From Anseranas semipalmata (lineage: Eukaryota > Chordata > Aves > Anseriformes > Anseranatidae), in the NCBI GenBank assembly GCA_013399115.1, contig VXAA01003386.1, forward strand, positions 707,059-771,058: DNA of 64,000 nucleotides. Direction: 5' to 3'. The notes beneath the pieces were generated by a model that made no database searches, was not told the DNA's origin, and was given only the letters and a program-made list of their open reading frames with translations. The position numbers and the translations under genes were made by a program. Below, piece after piece: positions 13,001-25,740 of this stretch. Every line of letters starts with the position of its first letter. Position 1 is the stretch's first letter.

Positions 13001-16000
13001 CCATGCCCTGTCCCAATAAATCAAACAACTGTAGTTTCTTTACATTCTGTCCATGGATTGAGAGCTTAGATGCCAAGCAAAGCCTGGAGACAATTTTACA
13101 GATACATTATAAATCCCCCTAGAATAAGAGCTTCTAATGGAAAAAGTGACTAATACTTCAAATAAGCGCAGAACACGGCGCCCTGGGACGGGCCTGCATA
13201 TTGAGACTAACCAAAAGTAACTATATACCTTTATTTATTTATTTTCCTGTGCTCTTTCTCCCTCACTCCCTTCTCGGCAATGCCTTTTTAATCTCTTACA
13301 GAAGGGGGTGACCAGTGCTGGAAACTATTTGAAACCAGCACAGATCCTTCCCTAACTACTCCCTCATAACTAAAGCGGTCGTGTCAGCTTGGTCAAGACA
13401 CGAAGTGCTGAAGAGCATGCGAGGGGTCGGGGCAGAAGGGGAGCGTGGCAGAGGCATGTGGGATTGCACAGCGTGTCAGGGAAGGCAGGAGCCGGGCAAA
13501 AAAAAGCTGAGTTAAAATGGGTGGCCTCCATCCGATCAGTGCACATGAGAGGGAGGTTGGCAGAGCATCTTCCTATCCAAGGCGAGGAGCAAGCAGGATT
13601 GCGGTGTCTGCATTTTGGGGGCTGCGGAGGTGGCTTTCCCTCCATCCCAGGGAGATTTTGAGCTGGAGGCAGGGTGGGGAAAGCAGGGCCCACCTCTCCC
13701 CCCCCTGCAGCTGCCTCCGGAGCTGGGGCAGTTGGATGCAGCTCCTGGGGGAGCTCTGAGCCCCCGCAGCTGTGGCACGGCTGAGCACAAAGCACTGAAG
13801 GCAAGAGCAGGTGCAGGGGTGAGCACGGTGTCCCTTTGCTCATCACGCTGATCAGGACCAATCCAAAATTGCCTCGTGCTCTCCCCAGCTGTTTATCTTC
13901 TCCAGGTTTTGTGCTTAAATTATAGTCCCTCTGGAGAAGGGACTATCTTTTGTGTTTACACACAGCACCCAACACCGCGATGGCTTGAGCCTTTCCTGAA
14001 GTCCTTGAACAATACTCCAGGCTAAATAATAACATAAGTCTAAAGACTACATTTGACAGATGCTGTCTTCTCCGTGTCTGTTCCAGACAAAGGAAAATTA
14101 AAGCTGTGCCAATAATAGAGCTCGTCAGCATTTTCCACTGATGCTGACTTTCAGTAGAAACCTGGGGATTTGACTAAATGAATATTTTCATGAGAAGTAT
14201 CTGCTTTCCATAGACAATTCTGAGTTTTTCTCCAAAGTTTTGGCCAGAATATTTTGGCGAAATATCAAAAATGTGCTGGCAAATGCTTGCTGTGCTGGCG
14301 AACATTTTTAATTTTGGAGTTGTGGGGCTTTTCTTACAAAAAGTTGAATTTTTGCATGAGGAGATTTTTTTTTTTTTCTTTTTCCTGAGCAGCCGGAGTC
14401 AGTAATGCCGCAGCACAGCGGTCTGAGCTCAGCAGCTTCTAAGCAGCACAAGGCAAGAGGGGTCTGGGGTACACGCGGAGTGTTTCAAACGCGCCCGTTG
14501 CGGATTGCGCATTGCCAGGCAGCCCACATCCGTGTTTCCCATAGCGGTGGCACAGACTGCAAATGACTCACAGGAATCAAGTTGCTTTGTGCCCTCTAAC
14601 CAAACCCATCTAGCACTTTCAGACCAGGAATGACATTTGGCAAAGACCAAGCCAAAAAGCAGCTGAGGGCAGGCTGGTGCTGAAGTCAACTCTTCTTGGA
14701 GTCCCAGGGCTTTATTTCGGCTGACGCGGTTCGTTTGCCTGACGATGCTCTGCGGCTTTTGCCTTGTGCTCTCCCTGAGCACCAGGGCCGTGCAAGAAGC
14801 GAAGGAGCCGGTTTTCCCCCAGAAAGGAGCCTCTCCCCTGCCCGGTGTGGGGTTGAGGGGCCGGGAGCGCTGCGCCTGCCAGGGGCCCTTCCCAGCGCGG
14901 AGCTGACGTTGCTCCATTGTGTGCTAATAATATACGGAAACTCGGATCATTTTGGCTGGGGTGCAAAATGGAGCTCTTCCAAGAATCTGCTCCAGGGGCC
15001 CTCAAGTAGGAACTCTTGGAGAATAAGCTGGATAACAAAGGCCAGATTGTGATCGCTTTTCCTCCAGGAAAACCCTGGAATAGCCCATTGCTTTTTGAGC
15101 ACTTAAGAAAATGCATATGATTTAGCGAGGTCTAAGTGCCCCAGCTGTAGCTTTCCCTTCTCCCATTAACAAAACATTGGGTTTGAGGTCAGTAGAATTG
15201 GGCCTTTCCTTTTTATTAAAAAGCAGAGATAATTTGTGATTTAATGTCCTTATGCTTGTGGGGCTCCCTTTGTCCCCATTCCTCCTGGGCTGAAGTAGAT
15301 ATGACGCACAGACCTGACTGCATAGGTTGTGTCTACAGTGAGGTTTGGTAGAAAGAGAGTTTTCAACAAAGTGGAAAGTTTTTTTGTCTCAAAAGTAGTG
15401 CATTCTTTTTCCATTCCCCATATCTAGAACACGAGAGGGAAAAAAGGGCATTTCTGGCCTGAAAATACTCTGGCACTTAGCAATGTTTGCTAAAAATGAT
15501 GGGAGTTTTATTGTGCCAAACCCCAGATACTTCAAACTTTTCAGATGCGTTTTCAAGCTTCTGTCAAAAAGTTGAAAGGTCTCGCTAAAAAGAAGTTTTG
15601 GTTTTGGTGTTTTTTTGGAATTTTGAGTTCGGAACATTTTCATCTTCCAAATATTTCTGATGTCATCATGTTAGGAGCTCTGATGTAGTTCCTAAATATT
15701 GGGGCTTAGGGTGAGAACTTGTCAAAAAGAAAGCACAGGCTTTGGTGTTGCTGCAGTGTATTGGCTTGCTGAGTAGATTCGTTACCTGTTTATAGGACAA
15801 TGCTTTTTTGTATATTTGTTGTTGAAGGAAACTCAGTGATTAACACCCTGCAGAGCTGCCAATCTGAGATATTTCACAATCATTCAAAAATCGTATTATG
15901 GTTCTTAAAGTTCACGAGCTCTCAAAATAAGAATAAATGACTTCTGCTTTGCTTGTTTATTGAGCTCTGATAAGGGTCAGAAACTTACTTTATCTTCTTC

Positions 16001-16006
16001 TTGCCA

Positions 16007-16110
16007 GGGATAATAGTAGGGATTATAAAAGCAAGGATTAATAGTAGTAAACAGTAGGGAAACAATACTACTGAAGTAATAATAGGAAAGTAGGTATTAA
16101 CAGTAAGGAT
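16007..16110 (+). repeat. degenerate ATAGTAGG-type low-complexity repeat
   Basis: Motifs such as GGATAATAGTAGG, GGATTAATAGTAG and AATAATAGG recur in about 100 bases that contain very few C on the + strand. Probably a decayed microsatellite. Confidence 0.6.
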
Positions 16111-18378
16111 GACAAAAACTGAAGTCATTGAAACCCCACTGAGCTGGGGTTTCAGCAAGGATGCTGCTTCTTACCAGCGTATCAGAACTGAGTTTCATGT
16201 TGAACCCAGAAAAGTCAATGGTGATGTTGCTCTGGCTTCTTGCTGGGTTAGCTGACTTCTGAAAGTCCTCATGAATCAAAGAACAGAAGTTTTATTTGAC
16301 TTCATGTTCCAAGTTTTACAGACTAGAGAGGAGTGAGCAGCAGTTCTCTGCTGAGGTAAGATCAATACATCCTCCCTTGACTTCACTGTAGTTCATTAAC
16401 ATCAGCGGTCTTTTCCAAGGGATGCTTTTTAGTCTCATTTCCACAAGGACTTAATTGCCATTTTCCTAGTGCCTGTGGCTGGTTCTCAGCACAGCTGCTT
16501 CCACATCAGGATGTTAGACACAAATATGTTGTTTATCTGGGAAGCTCACATCCCAGATTTTCTCTCAAAGGTGAGGATTCATGGAAATTAGGAGAGAAGC
16601 TTCTCTAATCCCCTGTCCCCCTTCATCCTGGATGCTGTTTGGATGAATCTTGCTTTAGTAATTGAGGTGTCAGATTCCCTGACACCTTTCGGCTGAAAGG
16701 ATGATGGTGTGGAAGTGGTGACCTCCGCTGCCATCTGCCACAGCTTAATGAAAATATACTGTGGGAATCAAGGCGACAGCTTGCCTTCGTCACCTGCCTG
16801 GAGAAGGCAGACGTCAGGAGTCGCTGTGCCAGCATCCTTTGACACCTTTCAGCGACTGGCCAGCCCAGCGGGCAGCTTCCCACCTGCTCTCCAGCGTCTC
16901 TCAGGCCAGCAAAATATCTGCTTTCTTTTGTATATTTTCTTCTCTGGTTCTTTCATCCAATGTTCAAAACTTTAGAAAACCAGGACCATCATCATACTTT
17001 TTCTGCACTGGTGAGGCAAGCACACAGATGTCTGCCCCCGTGCTGGTTTGCAGAAGCGTGGGAGCACAAGCTGCCGCCCTGTTAGAGCAGCAGCAATCCC
17101 GCTGCAGAGCAATGGGATGGGAGAGCTGAGTGCGTGTGGGATCCAGCCTTCATGCCTTGTTCTGTACTTTGGGGTACCCCCTCACTCCATCCACACCCTG
17201 CACAGCTGCCCACAAGCTCAGTCTCCCAGGTCTAGGAGGACGTCGCTCTGCTACAGGATCTCTTTTCTCAGCACAGTTCTGCAGGTTCCTTTCCCTGTCG
17301 TTATGGATCCCTGAGCAACTTGGGACTTTGCTGACCTAAGGAAGGTAGGTCAGGATGGGCGAGTGAACACGACAGGCTCTCTCCTTCATTACTGAGCACT
17401 TGGGCAACCAGACATTTGATCAAAGACATGGAAGAACAAGAATTGAATATTACTGAGGAAAGTTTGGTTAAAGTTCTCCTCAGAAGCTAAGTATACTTAA
17501 TGAAAAATGAATCATGGTGCTCAGATGAATACACAATTATAGTGAATATATGAAGCCTGGGATGTTGCCTCCCGTGACACCCTTTCTGGGGAGCAGGGAC
17601 CTGTCCCTTGTCCATGGTGACCCTAACAACAGCCTTGGACCCATTAAAGTGTCTGGTGCTGAATTATGTTTTCCAAGTGCTATTTTCTGGAGACAGTTCA
17701 TCTGTAAGCACCGTTTCAGCTGAACAGGGAAGGTGAGATAGAGGACACTAAAGAAGGGGATGGAGTATTTTATTACCCACACGGAACTTATAAAATATTG
17801 AGTGTAACCTTGCATGGAGTGCTCTGTATGGTGCGTTCATCCATCACGGATAAACAGCCTCACCACAATTAACAGTTTGTCACTGTCTGTCTTCAGCTCC
17901 ACCTGAAAATGATCTCTGTAGTAACCAGTGCTCAAGCTCAGTACCAGGAAGGTTAACCTATCTGGAGATCAGGAGGAATCTAAACCCTGGTCATACCCGG
18001 TTTTGTTCATTCTTGTGAGGTTTGGATATTATTTCTGCAGTTCTACAGTAACAGCATTGCTCTGCTCATTAGAAATGGCTTCTTTGTGTTGAGAGTATAT
18101 TAGGTTATACTCTAAGCTCTAAAAGCAAATTTTCTCCTATGTGAAGTTCACCAGAGAGATGGTCTTTCTGTGGAGGATGTGTGGCAGGGTCTCTCATTAT
18201 TACTGCTGTGGTCCAGATACTCAGGAGTGCCTCGCTCCATGCTGTGGGACTTGGGAGCGTCCTTGTGCCTCTTCAAAGATTCTGTACCCTTGATACTCCA
18301 TTAAGAGGGAAATTGTCCCACTTTGTGAAAGCATGACGCCCAGATGCTCCAAGGACAGGGATGCAGTCATGGACACAT

Positions 18379-18413
18379 AAAAAAAAAAAGAAAAAAAGAA
18401 AAAAAGAAAAGAA
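18379..18413 (+). repeat. A-rich simple repeat (A7G)n
   Basis: A tracts of 4-11 separated by single G. Low complexity, no function evident. Confidence 0.95.
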
Positions 18414-19029
18414 CTTGTTTGCTTCCCTGAGGGGGAATTATTGAGTGAAACTGGCTGGAGAAAATCTCCTCCTGAACCAAATTCCCCTTGACCCTCAGCA
18501 GGACAAGGCAGAGCTGGCCTGGCTTTGACTTTTACTTAAAGTCCTTGAAAGCAGCAGAGACCATATGTATGTGCTTACCAGCTACCAGGTCCAAAGAGGC
18601 AAGGTCATGGTCTATCTGCTCATTAACCTTGTGAAGAATGACTGACACATGCGCCCGCAGCCTTGGGTGGACTATTGCACTTCCCAGAACCCAAAACACG
18701 TTTAAGGTTCTGAGCCAAACATCCCTTGTTTAACTGCAGTGCAGAAGAGCCACTCTCACCGCACTTCCCTGGAGGACTGTGAAAAGAATGGCCAAATCGC
18801 TGGCCAGATTCGAAGGCTCTGTGCATTTAGATAGCTTGCACAAATATCTGAACTACTGGCTACTTACCCAAATCAAACCCAGTTCCTAATTTCCCGTGGC
18901 TCCCGGTAATCCGTTAGCAGCAGATTTCCATGTGCGAGACGAGAATGGGCTCTGACAGGCGGCTGGCATCCGCACCTCCAGCACACAACACACTTTTTGT
19001 GATATCATTGTGGGAAAAGCAATACACCT

Positions 19030-19135
19030 GCTTATATTGTATATGTACAGAATTAGGGGAGAAATCTGATTATCCTAATTACTCAGAAATGCTAAATATG
19101 TGCAGAATACAGTTTGGCTAATTAGCCTAGGAGAT
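19030..19135. promoter_or_regulatory. homeodomain-site cluster, candidate enhancer
   Basis: Within about 90 bases there are GATTATCC, CCTAATTACT and GGCTAATTAGCC, the last containing the palindrome GGCTAATTAGCC. These are core sites for homeodomain factors. Function is inferred from site density only. Confidence 0.3.
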
Positions 19136-21469
19136 TGCTGGCTGTTCGGCAGGGCGGAGAGTGGGTGTTGGGAGAAGTGTAACGGGAGTTCACAGTTGGT
19201 CTGTTATGTGCCCTTTGCTTTCTGAGCATGTGGAGAGAAGTGAGCATGGGGGCTTGGAGATGTGATTGCCAGTCTTAAAACAAATTACAAAGCTGGGAAA
19301 GGGCAATTGTTTTTTTAAATGTGTGCCACTTTTCAGGATTCTGGGTCTTCAAGTTTCCCATCTCATTATTTGCAGAGGAAACATTCACAGGAAGGATGGG
19401 TCTGCCTCGCTGTGCAAACAGCTGCTGAGAGCCCGTGCACGACACCTTCTCAGATGTATGGTTTCTGCGTGCTCTTTACTCTGCCTTTGTGCTGATGCAG
19501 CCAGATTCTCAAGTGCTCTCAGAAGCCTGAGGAGGAAGTGATGGTAGTTGGTTCTGTGAATGGTGCTGCTTCATTTGCATTTTGTGGGCTCATTTGCACC
19601 ACAGAAGTGCATATTAGAAGAGGTCTTCTGGCCCCAAATCTGCCCGCTTTTCCCAGAGGAAGTCAGGCAGCTGCTAGGCAGGGCCGTGGGAGGCTCATGT
19701 TGAGCACCTCTCAAGGTACCGATCCCTCAGGTGTCCAGATTCAGAGAACCGGGCTGGTTCCTCCAGCTCCGTGCTGGACGTACACCCACCAAGGAAACCA
19801 CGGCACTGTGCGGGAGGGCTGGTGGGCTGCAGGACCCCCACCAGCGTGAGGTCAGGACAGCTGGCACGCACGCCTCGCTGTGCTCTTGGGTGCTGCAGTC
19901 TTCACAGATCTCTGCCATCAGAACAGAGCCCAAACCCGGCTCTTCTGGATGGGATCAGTGCACAAAATACACGCTCATCCATTGCTCCTTGTAACCATGC
20001 TTGCTCATGTTTTTAAATAAACCCGTGTGGCTTTTATTCCCTACCGAGCCAGACACTAACACCTACCTCAGGCCCTTCTGGGAAGGCTAACTTGCTGCTC
20101 TTAGGTCACTGGCCGTATTTAGTGTGCTCAGTCGTGCTGTCAGTTTAAAGCAACGTTAGCTGGGAAGTTAGGTAAGAGAAGTTACAGGAGCGTTCGAGCT
20201 TCCAGGGCTGCCACTGAAACAGCTTAAAACTGCGTTGTGACAGCCTGAAAGAATAGATAGGGCGATATGAAAACTCTGCCATGGCTTCACACAATGAAGA
20301 CTGTGTCTCCCTTCTGATGAATAATGCCTCTTTGTTTTATTCCTTAGATGACAGGGCCGTTACAACTGCTGAGAACTATTCCAGTGCTAAATATATGGCT
20401 GTGTAATAAAGGCTCTGCAATCTATGAACTGGGGCTGAATGGGTACTTGAGTGAATCATTTAAAGTACGATGAATTTCTGAAGCAGCTCATAGTGACAGG
20501 AGGTGGAGGGGCAGTAAACTCATTTGCAGATCGCTCAGCCAAAGGATGCTTTCCTTACAGGAGACGTAACCTAGGTTTCACGTCTGCCAAGTTTTTTCCT
20601 CGTGGTGGCTCCCATGGCCATGTGAAGTTCCTCACTCCAGTTTTGGACACTGACCTACAAAGAGCATTTCAGATGGAGCTCCAGTGTTCGGCGGTGACAC
20701 GCTACATGGATTTTCTAGCAGAAATCCTGGAAACCCAGTCCTGGCATACTGAGTGCGAATGGGAATGCAGCAGCAAATCCCTCATTCAGCTGTAACCCAG
20801 GGCTGAGCGCTCAATGGGATTTTGCTGGACCACATCAGAAACAATGATAGTCTAGAGCTGCTACATGGAGGAGGATAATGCTGTTTCTTACCCCTGCAGT
20901 GTTTTCAAACTAATAGGCAAGGCGAGGCACGGATATTGTTACCACTTAAAACAGCGGATTTCACCTTAGAGTCTTGCCAGATTAAATTTCCTTGAAATAA
21001 CTTAAGGTAGCAACAAGGATTTGAATTTCCATAATGTGGATTAGCACTTTTCTATTTTAGCTAATCCTTGCAGACAGACCTGCAAGCAAGAGGGTGAAAA
21101 GATGTGAGCAAACTGATCAGAAAGCTTGGAGTAGAGACAGGCCAAAGATGCTGTTGTTCCAGGGATGAGGAATCATCTCGCAGCCCCAAGGGGAGCAATA
21201 CCAGCAGCAGGGAGGCAGGGCCAAGTGTGGATGAAGCTTTTGTAACAGATGTTAATGGAGGGCAAATCTTTGTCCCCTTCCGTGGCTAGAGGAGGCAGAA
21301 GTGCTCATGAGTGCCCTGCTTCTGAGCTGCCACCCCACGGTTCGGGGTTCAGCCCCTGCAAGGTCACCAAACTGCTGAGACACGATCGAGATTTGTTGCA
21401 AAAGATCTGAGCTGACAAAGTGGCATCTATTGACCGGCCTCTAATTTAAAAGGAGAGGGAGAAAAAAGG

Positions 21470-21493
21470 AAAAAAAAAAAAAAAAAAAAAAAA
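21470..21493 (+). repeat. poly(A) tract (A24)
   Basis: Uninterrupted run of 24 A inside a purine-only stretch. No transposon body with target duplications was recognised next to it. Confidence 0.97.
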
Positions 21494-21589
21494 GAGAGGG
21501 AAAAGAGAAATTCAGCTTTGCTGTTGAATAAACCATGAGCCATTGAGGAGCTGGGAGTCAGCAGGGGAGGGGCAGGAGCCGCGCGGGGA

Positions 21590-21935
21590 GAGCAGCGCAG
21601 AAATGAAGGGAACGCGAACGTCATGCGAAAAATGAAGCGCAGGAGGGGCCTGGCCATTGTGCGACACTCTCGGAAACTTAATTGGAGAGTCGGCTGGTGG
21701 GAGGCCAGAAGATGTGTACAATAAAACAGAGACGCTCGGCTGGACTGAAAATCCAAACAAATTGCGTAGCACAACAGAAGAGATAAATTATGCTCATAAA
21801 ATAAACAATGGCTGAGTGACACTGTATAAACAGTTACATATAATAACACCACTGTTTGTCTCGGCCATCCTAATTGGGAGGCCGGGCAGCCTCCGATGAA
21901 AACTCTGCATTGCGCATTTTCCCTTTATAATGAGG
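21590..21935. promoter_or_regulatory. candidate enhancer in presumed intron 1
   Basis: Mixed CpG and AT motifs typical of constrained vertebrate elements: GAACGCGAACGTCATGCG, CTTAATTGG, AAATTGCGTAG, CATTGCGCAT and TTATAATGAGG. The element is flanked by an A24 tract on the left and a C-rich tract (21941-21968) on the right. No coding potential. Confidence 0.28.
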
Positions 21936-24900
21936 AAGTTCCCCCCCCGCCCACCCCAAATCCCCCCAGTCCTATTTAGCAGCAAACTGAAAGGCCTGGT
22001 TTCATTCCACTTTCCCACAGCAAACTCATCCTGGCAGGAACTGCATTAAGGAGGACAAGTAGAAAATGATAATAAATTGAGGACTTGCTCTTATTTCACC
22101 TTGTGACAAATCTATCCAGTGGGTGACTCAGGAAGGGTGATAAGAGTATGGATGGGGCTGCTGCTTTCCTTTTGACGCCTGGTCATGTGGAAAATAACCC
22201 CATTCCAGCCCTCACTCAAAAGGGCTTTCCTTTTAAAATAATGCTTTTTAAAAGGCACTGAATCCTTATTTACACTGTTGGAAAGCCAGCAGCTCGCCTC
22301 CATCAAAGTGAATGTCATGGGTCTCATTTCATCATCTGCTTGGACTGAAATGCAAAAACAAAGGGAATGCTGCACAAAAAGTAATACGGTCAATGCCATT
22401 AATACACGTGAGAGAATTTGTTAAATCTTGTGCTTTTTTTTAGCACAATACTGTATTGCTAATAAATCCCTGATAAGGATCTTTTGTTTCATTGAACTCC
22501 TCTCCAGTATAGCATAGCTGACATCTGCAGGAATACACAGCAGTACAGGCAGTGTGGGCACGAGAAAAACACGAGCTTGCTGACTTCCACCACGGCTCAT
22601 TCTCACGCTTTGAACCCAAAACCTTCCACCCTGAAGCACTTATTTCCAGCACTCGATCTAGTTTGTAGCAGAGAAGCGCTCTTGCCCTGGTTTGACTACA
22701 CGGAGCAGACTGTGCTTCCCAAAGTGCTTAATCAAACCGTGAAAGAGAGAGGCTGCACTCGAGCATCTCTCCAGCCAAAGGTGCCCAAACTGCACCATCA
22801 CCACTGTACTTCAGCCTTACTTGTTTAATCTGTTCGAGCAGTTCGTGTGTCTCTGTTCTCTTGCTTTTATTGACTTAGGGACAAGAGAGCTGGATCTCTG
22901 CTCCCCATGCTGCAATGCTCATGAGGAGGTTACAGCTGGGGAGGAAAGCCAAGAGAGCTCCCCGCCTCCGAGAGCCGCCAGGACCACGCCGCTGGGGCCG
23001 TGCCCAGGGTTTCAGCAACGCTGAGACGTGGTGGCACCTCAGCCATCAGTCCTGGGGGCACACGAAATTGGCTATGCCTCCTCAAGTGGCTGGAGAAGTG
23101 AAGCATCCCTAGTTTACAGGACTTGAGGGAGGCAAGGGAAGCTAGATTTGTTACCTGTAATTACTGAAGTAATTAATCAATTATTTAAGCAGGATTGATT
23201 TTCTTCCAGTGAAGCAATCACAAGATGAAAGTCAATAGTGATTGATTCATTTTCTATCCATTTTACAGAAGTGAAGTTGTTTGTGGGGACTGCGGTTATT
23301 GGAAAATTCCTGCAATACCCCAAAAGCCTCTGACAGCCCCTATTTGTAACAAAATGGTTGTTTTCCCGTTTGTTCCCATTTAAAATCCTTCCTGTCAAAA
23401 GCATTTTACTGAAACCAGAAGCTGGACTGGTAAATGTTTTTCATTTCCAAAATATTCTTTTCTTCCCAGTGCTTTCTCATTTACTGCTTTGATGACAGGC
23501 CTGGAAGTTTACTAGTACATTCTTTAGGGGAAAGTTGGTCAGTATTCATTGATATGTATTTTTCAACAGGAAAATGGCTACATCTTTTTACAATACAATT
23601 TTATGAAGGGAATTTTCCTTGTGTCTGTTTTTTAACTGAAATGAGCACATTTTCATGTTAGGTTGGTTTTTTTTTTTTTTTTGGCAGAGCATAAACAACA
23701 GAGTGTTACTAGTGATGATTAAGACTCAGCTGTCACAGTACGGGCGATTTTATACTGATGACAGCGTGCATGAAATGCAAGTGAATTACTTTGCACATTT
23801 GTGGCCAAAGTCCTAAAACACCTCCAGCTTCTAATTTGCCTGAAAACTTTCCGCATATTGCCATGGTGTGCAGAGGGAAAAGTCTCCTGGGTCAGTTTTG
23901 ATATATAAATCCCATCACTTCTGCAGTATTAGCTCATCTGCTCTGTCCTGACTTCCCAGCTGTTTATTGGACTGAAGTTACGTCCTCTGACTACCGAGGG
24001 CAAGGTAAGAGCAATAGCTGGAACAAGCAGCAGTGGGGAGTCTGAACTGACTCAGCGTCCTTTGCAGGGCATTGCTGGGATGTGCTCTGAGCATCACCAC
24101 CCTGTGCCAGGGCTGAGTGTGGGGGGATGCAGACATGGAACTGGGGTGAGCGCTCCGCTTCGTGAACTTGATGGTGAAGGGAAAGGTGAGGGGGCTGGTG
24201 CTGGGATCAGCACAGGAAGGTTCCCAACCTAAAATGGCACCTAAAATGGGCATGCTGGCATCCAATAAAAACACCGTTACAATGATGTTACGGTTCCTGC
24301 TGATGCATTAATATGAACTATTAAAGAAGTTTTTTACAAATACAACCAAAGTACCCAGCTATCCTCCGTGCAAAATGAGGGTGTTACTTCTAACTTCACT
24401 ATATAGGTGGGAAAACAGAAGCTTAACACCTCTGCTGGAGCACTTTGGTGGAGCAGAACGAAACCCAGGACATGGATCCGTATTTAGGGACAGGGCCTGC
24501 GCGGGAGCCAGGCTGGGTGTCAGTGCATCCATACCCAGCCTCCGTGTTGTTCCCATGTTCTTCTCTCCTGCTCCATCAGGCCCAGATTTTACAGGGCGCT
24601 TCAGCACGTGGCTTCCCCTGGACATACGCTGTGCCTCACGTTAGCAGATGCTCCAGTGCTTAACTGAGTGAGGGCTTCTGTCTTTCTGCTGCTCCTTGCA
24701 TTACAGTGAGGCAAAAAGCATCATATGTGGCTGCTGGCAGGTGGAATGGGAAAGCTGTAAAATCATGGGAAATCCATCCCTTTGGCTTCAAATATCGTCC
24801 TTCCTTGACCCCACAACTTCACAGCTAGGTATTAAGAAGCAGAAGTGCTAAGAGGACTTCTCTGTGTCCTGGTGGGGGAGATAAAATCTTCATTGCCACG

Positions 24901-25439
24901 TTGCTTTCCATGAGAAACAGATGCTCTATGAAAAAGGGTCCGCTTGTACTGTAATTACCAGTGGAAATTTCTGGGTGGCCATGCTGTCTCCCCTCCCGCT
25001 GCGGGATGACTACAAACGGCCTTTTCTTCTAGGAGCAAAGTCGCAGCAAGACCATGGCAGCTCCCAATTTCCTAGATTATTAATAATAACAATATCATTT
25101 TCTTTCTCCCCTATTTCTCACCCACCCTGCACTTCCCTTTTAATGAATTCTCCTCTCTTGCTGTAGACTCCGCAGTGACACCAGCCTGATTTGTAATGTA
25201 AATAGGCAGCCCAGCGTAAAGGCGACCTGCAAAAGCACCGCAGGGCTCTAATTATAATTTTCATTAAACTCCTTCTGTTTACGAATATCCAAGCAATCTG
25301 GCATTGCAGCAGGAGCAAGAGGAAATTAAAGCAACACTACCACTTAGCTACAATGTCGGGCAGGGGGGGACCCAGCTGTTGAGCAGAAACTGAAACAGGG
25401 CCCTGCGCTTTCCTACGGACAAAGTTTTGAAGAGTTATT

Positions 25440-25740
25440 TCTGCTCTGGCATCCTTCCTCTCCCGAGCTTCGCCCCGGCTGCAGAGCTAGCATGTGTTTT
25501 TCCTTCAGAGGCCCTGGCTCTGTTTTACGCGTGATCCGGTCGTGACCTAATTAAGGGGCTCAGCTGCTCCAGCCCCCACTGCTGAGTGCAGGAAGCAGCC
25601 GGGGGAGAGCGGCCGCTGACCCGGCCGGGGCAGGACGGGGAGGGCAGGGAGCTTTCTGCAGCACAGCCGAGGCCCTGCTGGTGTTTCGCTGGCCGTGCTA
25701 CGTGCACACCGGGAAACTCTCATCCTCGCGTTCCCCTGGG
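25440..25740. promoter_or_regulatory. CpG-rich patch in presumed intron 1
   Basis: GC-rich sequence with many CpG (cgggggagagcggccgctga, acccggccgggg, acgcgtgatccggtcg) in otherwise AT-rich DNA. It includes AGCGGCCGCTGA, which in one frame resembles the Ser-Gly-Arg of NKAIN exon 1 but runs straight into a stop, so it is not that exon. It may be a minor promoter or a regulatory island. Confidence 0.35.

Noticed and set aside
13370..13861. 163-codon minus-strand frame with overlapping + frames
   Set aside because: Four or more frames are open together, a sign of composition rather than coding. The residues are Pro/Ser/Ala-rich with no motif.
14214..15640. Two T-rich stretches (about 14215-14360 and 15480-15640) as copies of one repeat
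   Set aside because: They share only TTTTGG-type words, not an alignable sequence. Composition explains the likeness.
25600..25640. AGCGGCCGCTGA as the Ser-Gly-Arg of NKAIN exon 1
   Set aside because: The frame stops immediately after Arg and has no upstream Met-Gly, so it is not exon 1.
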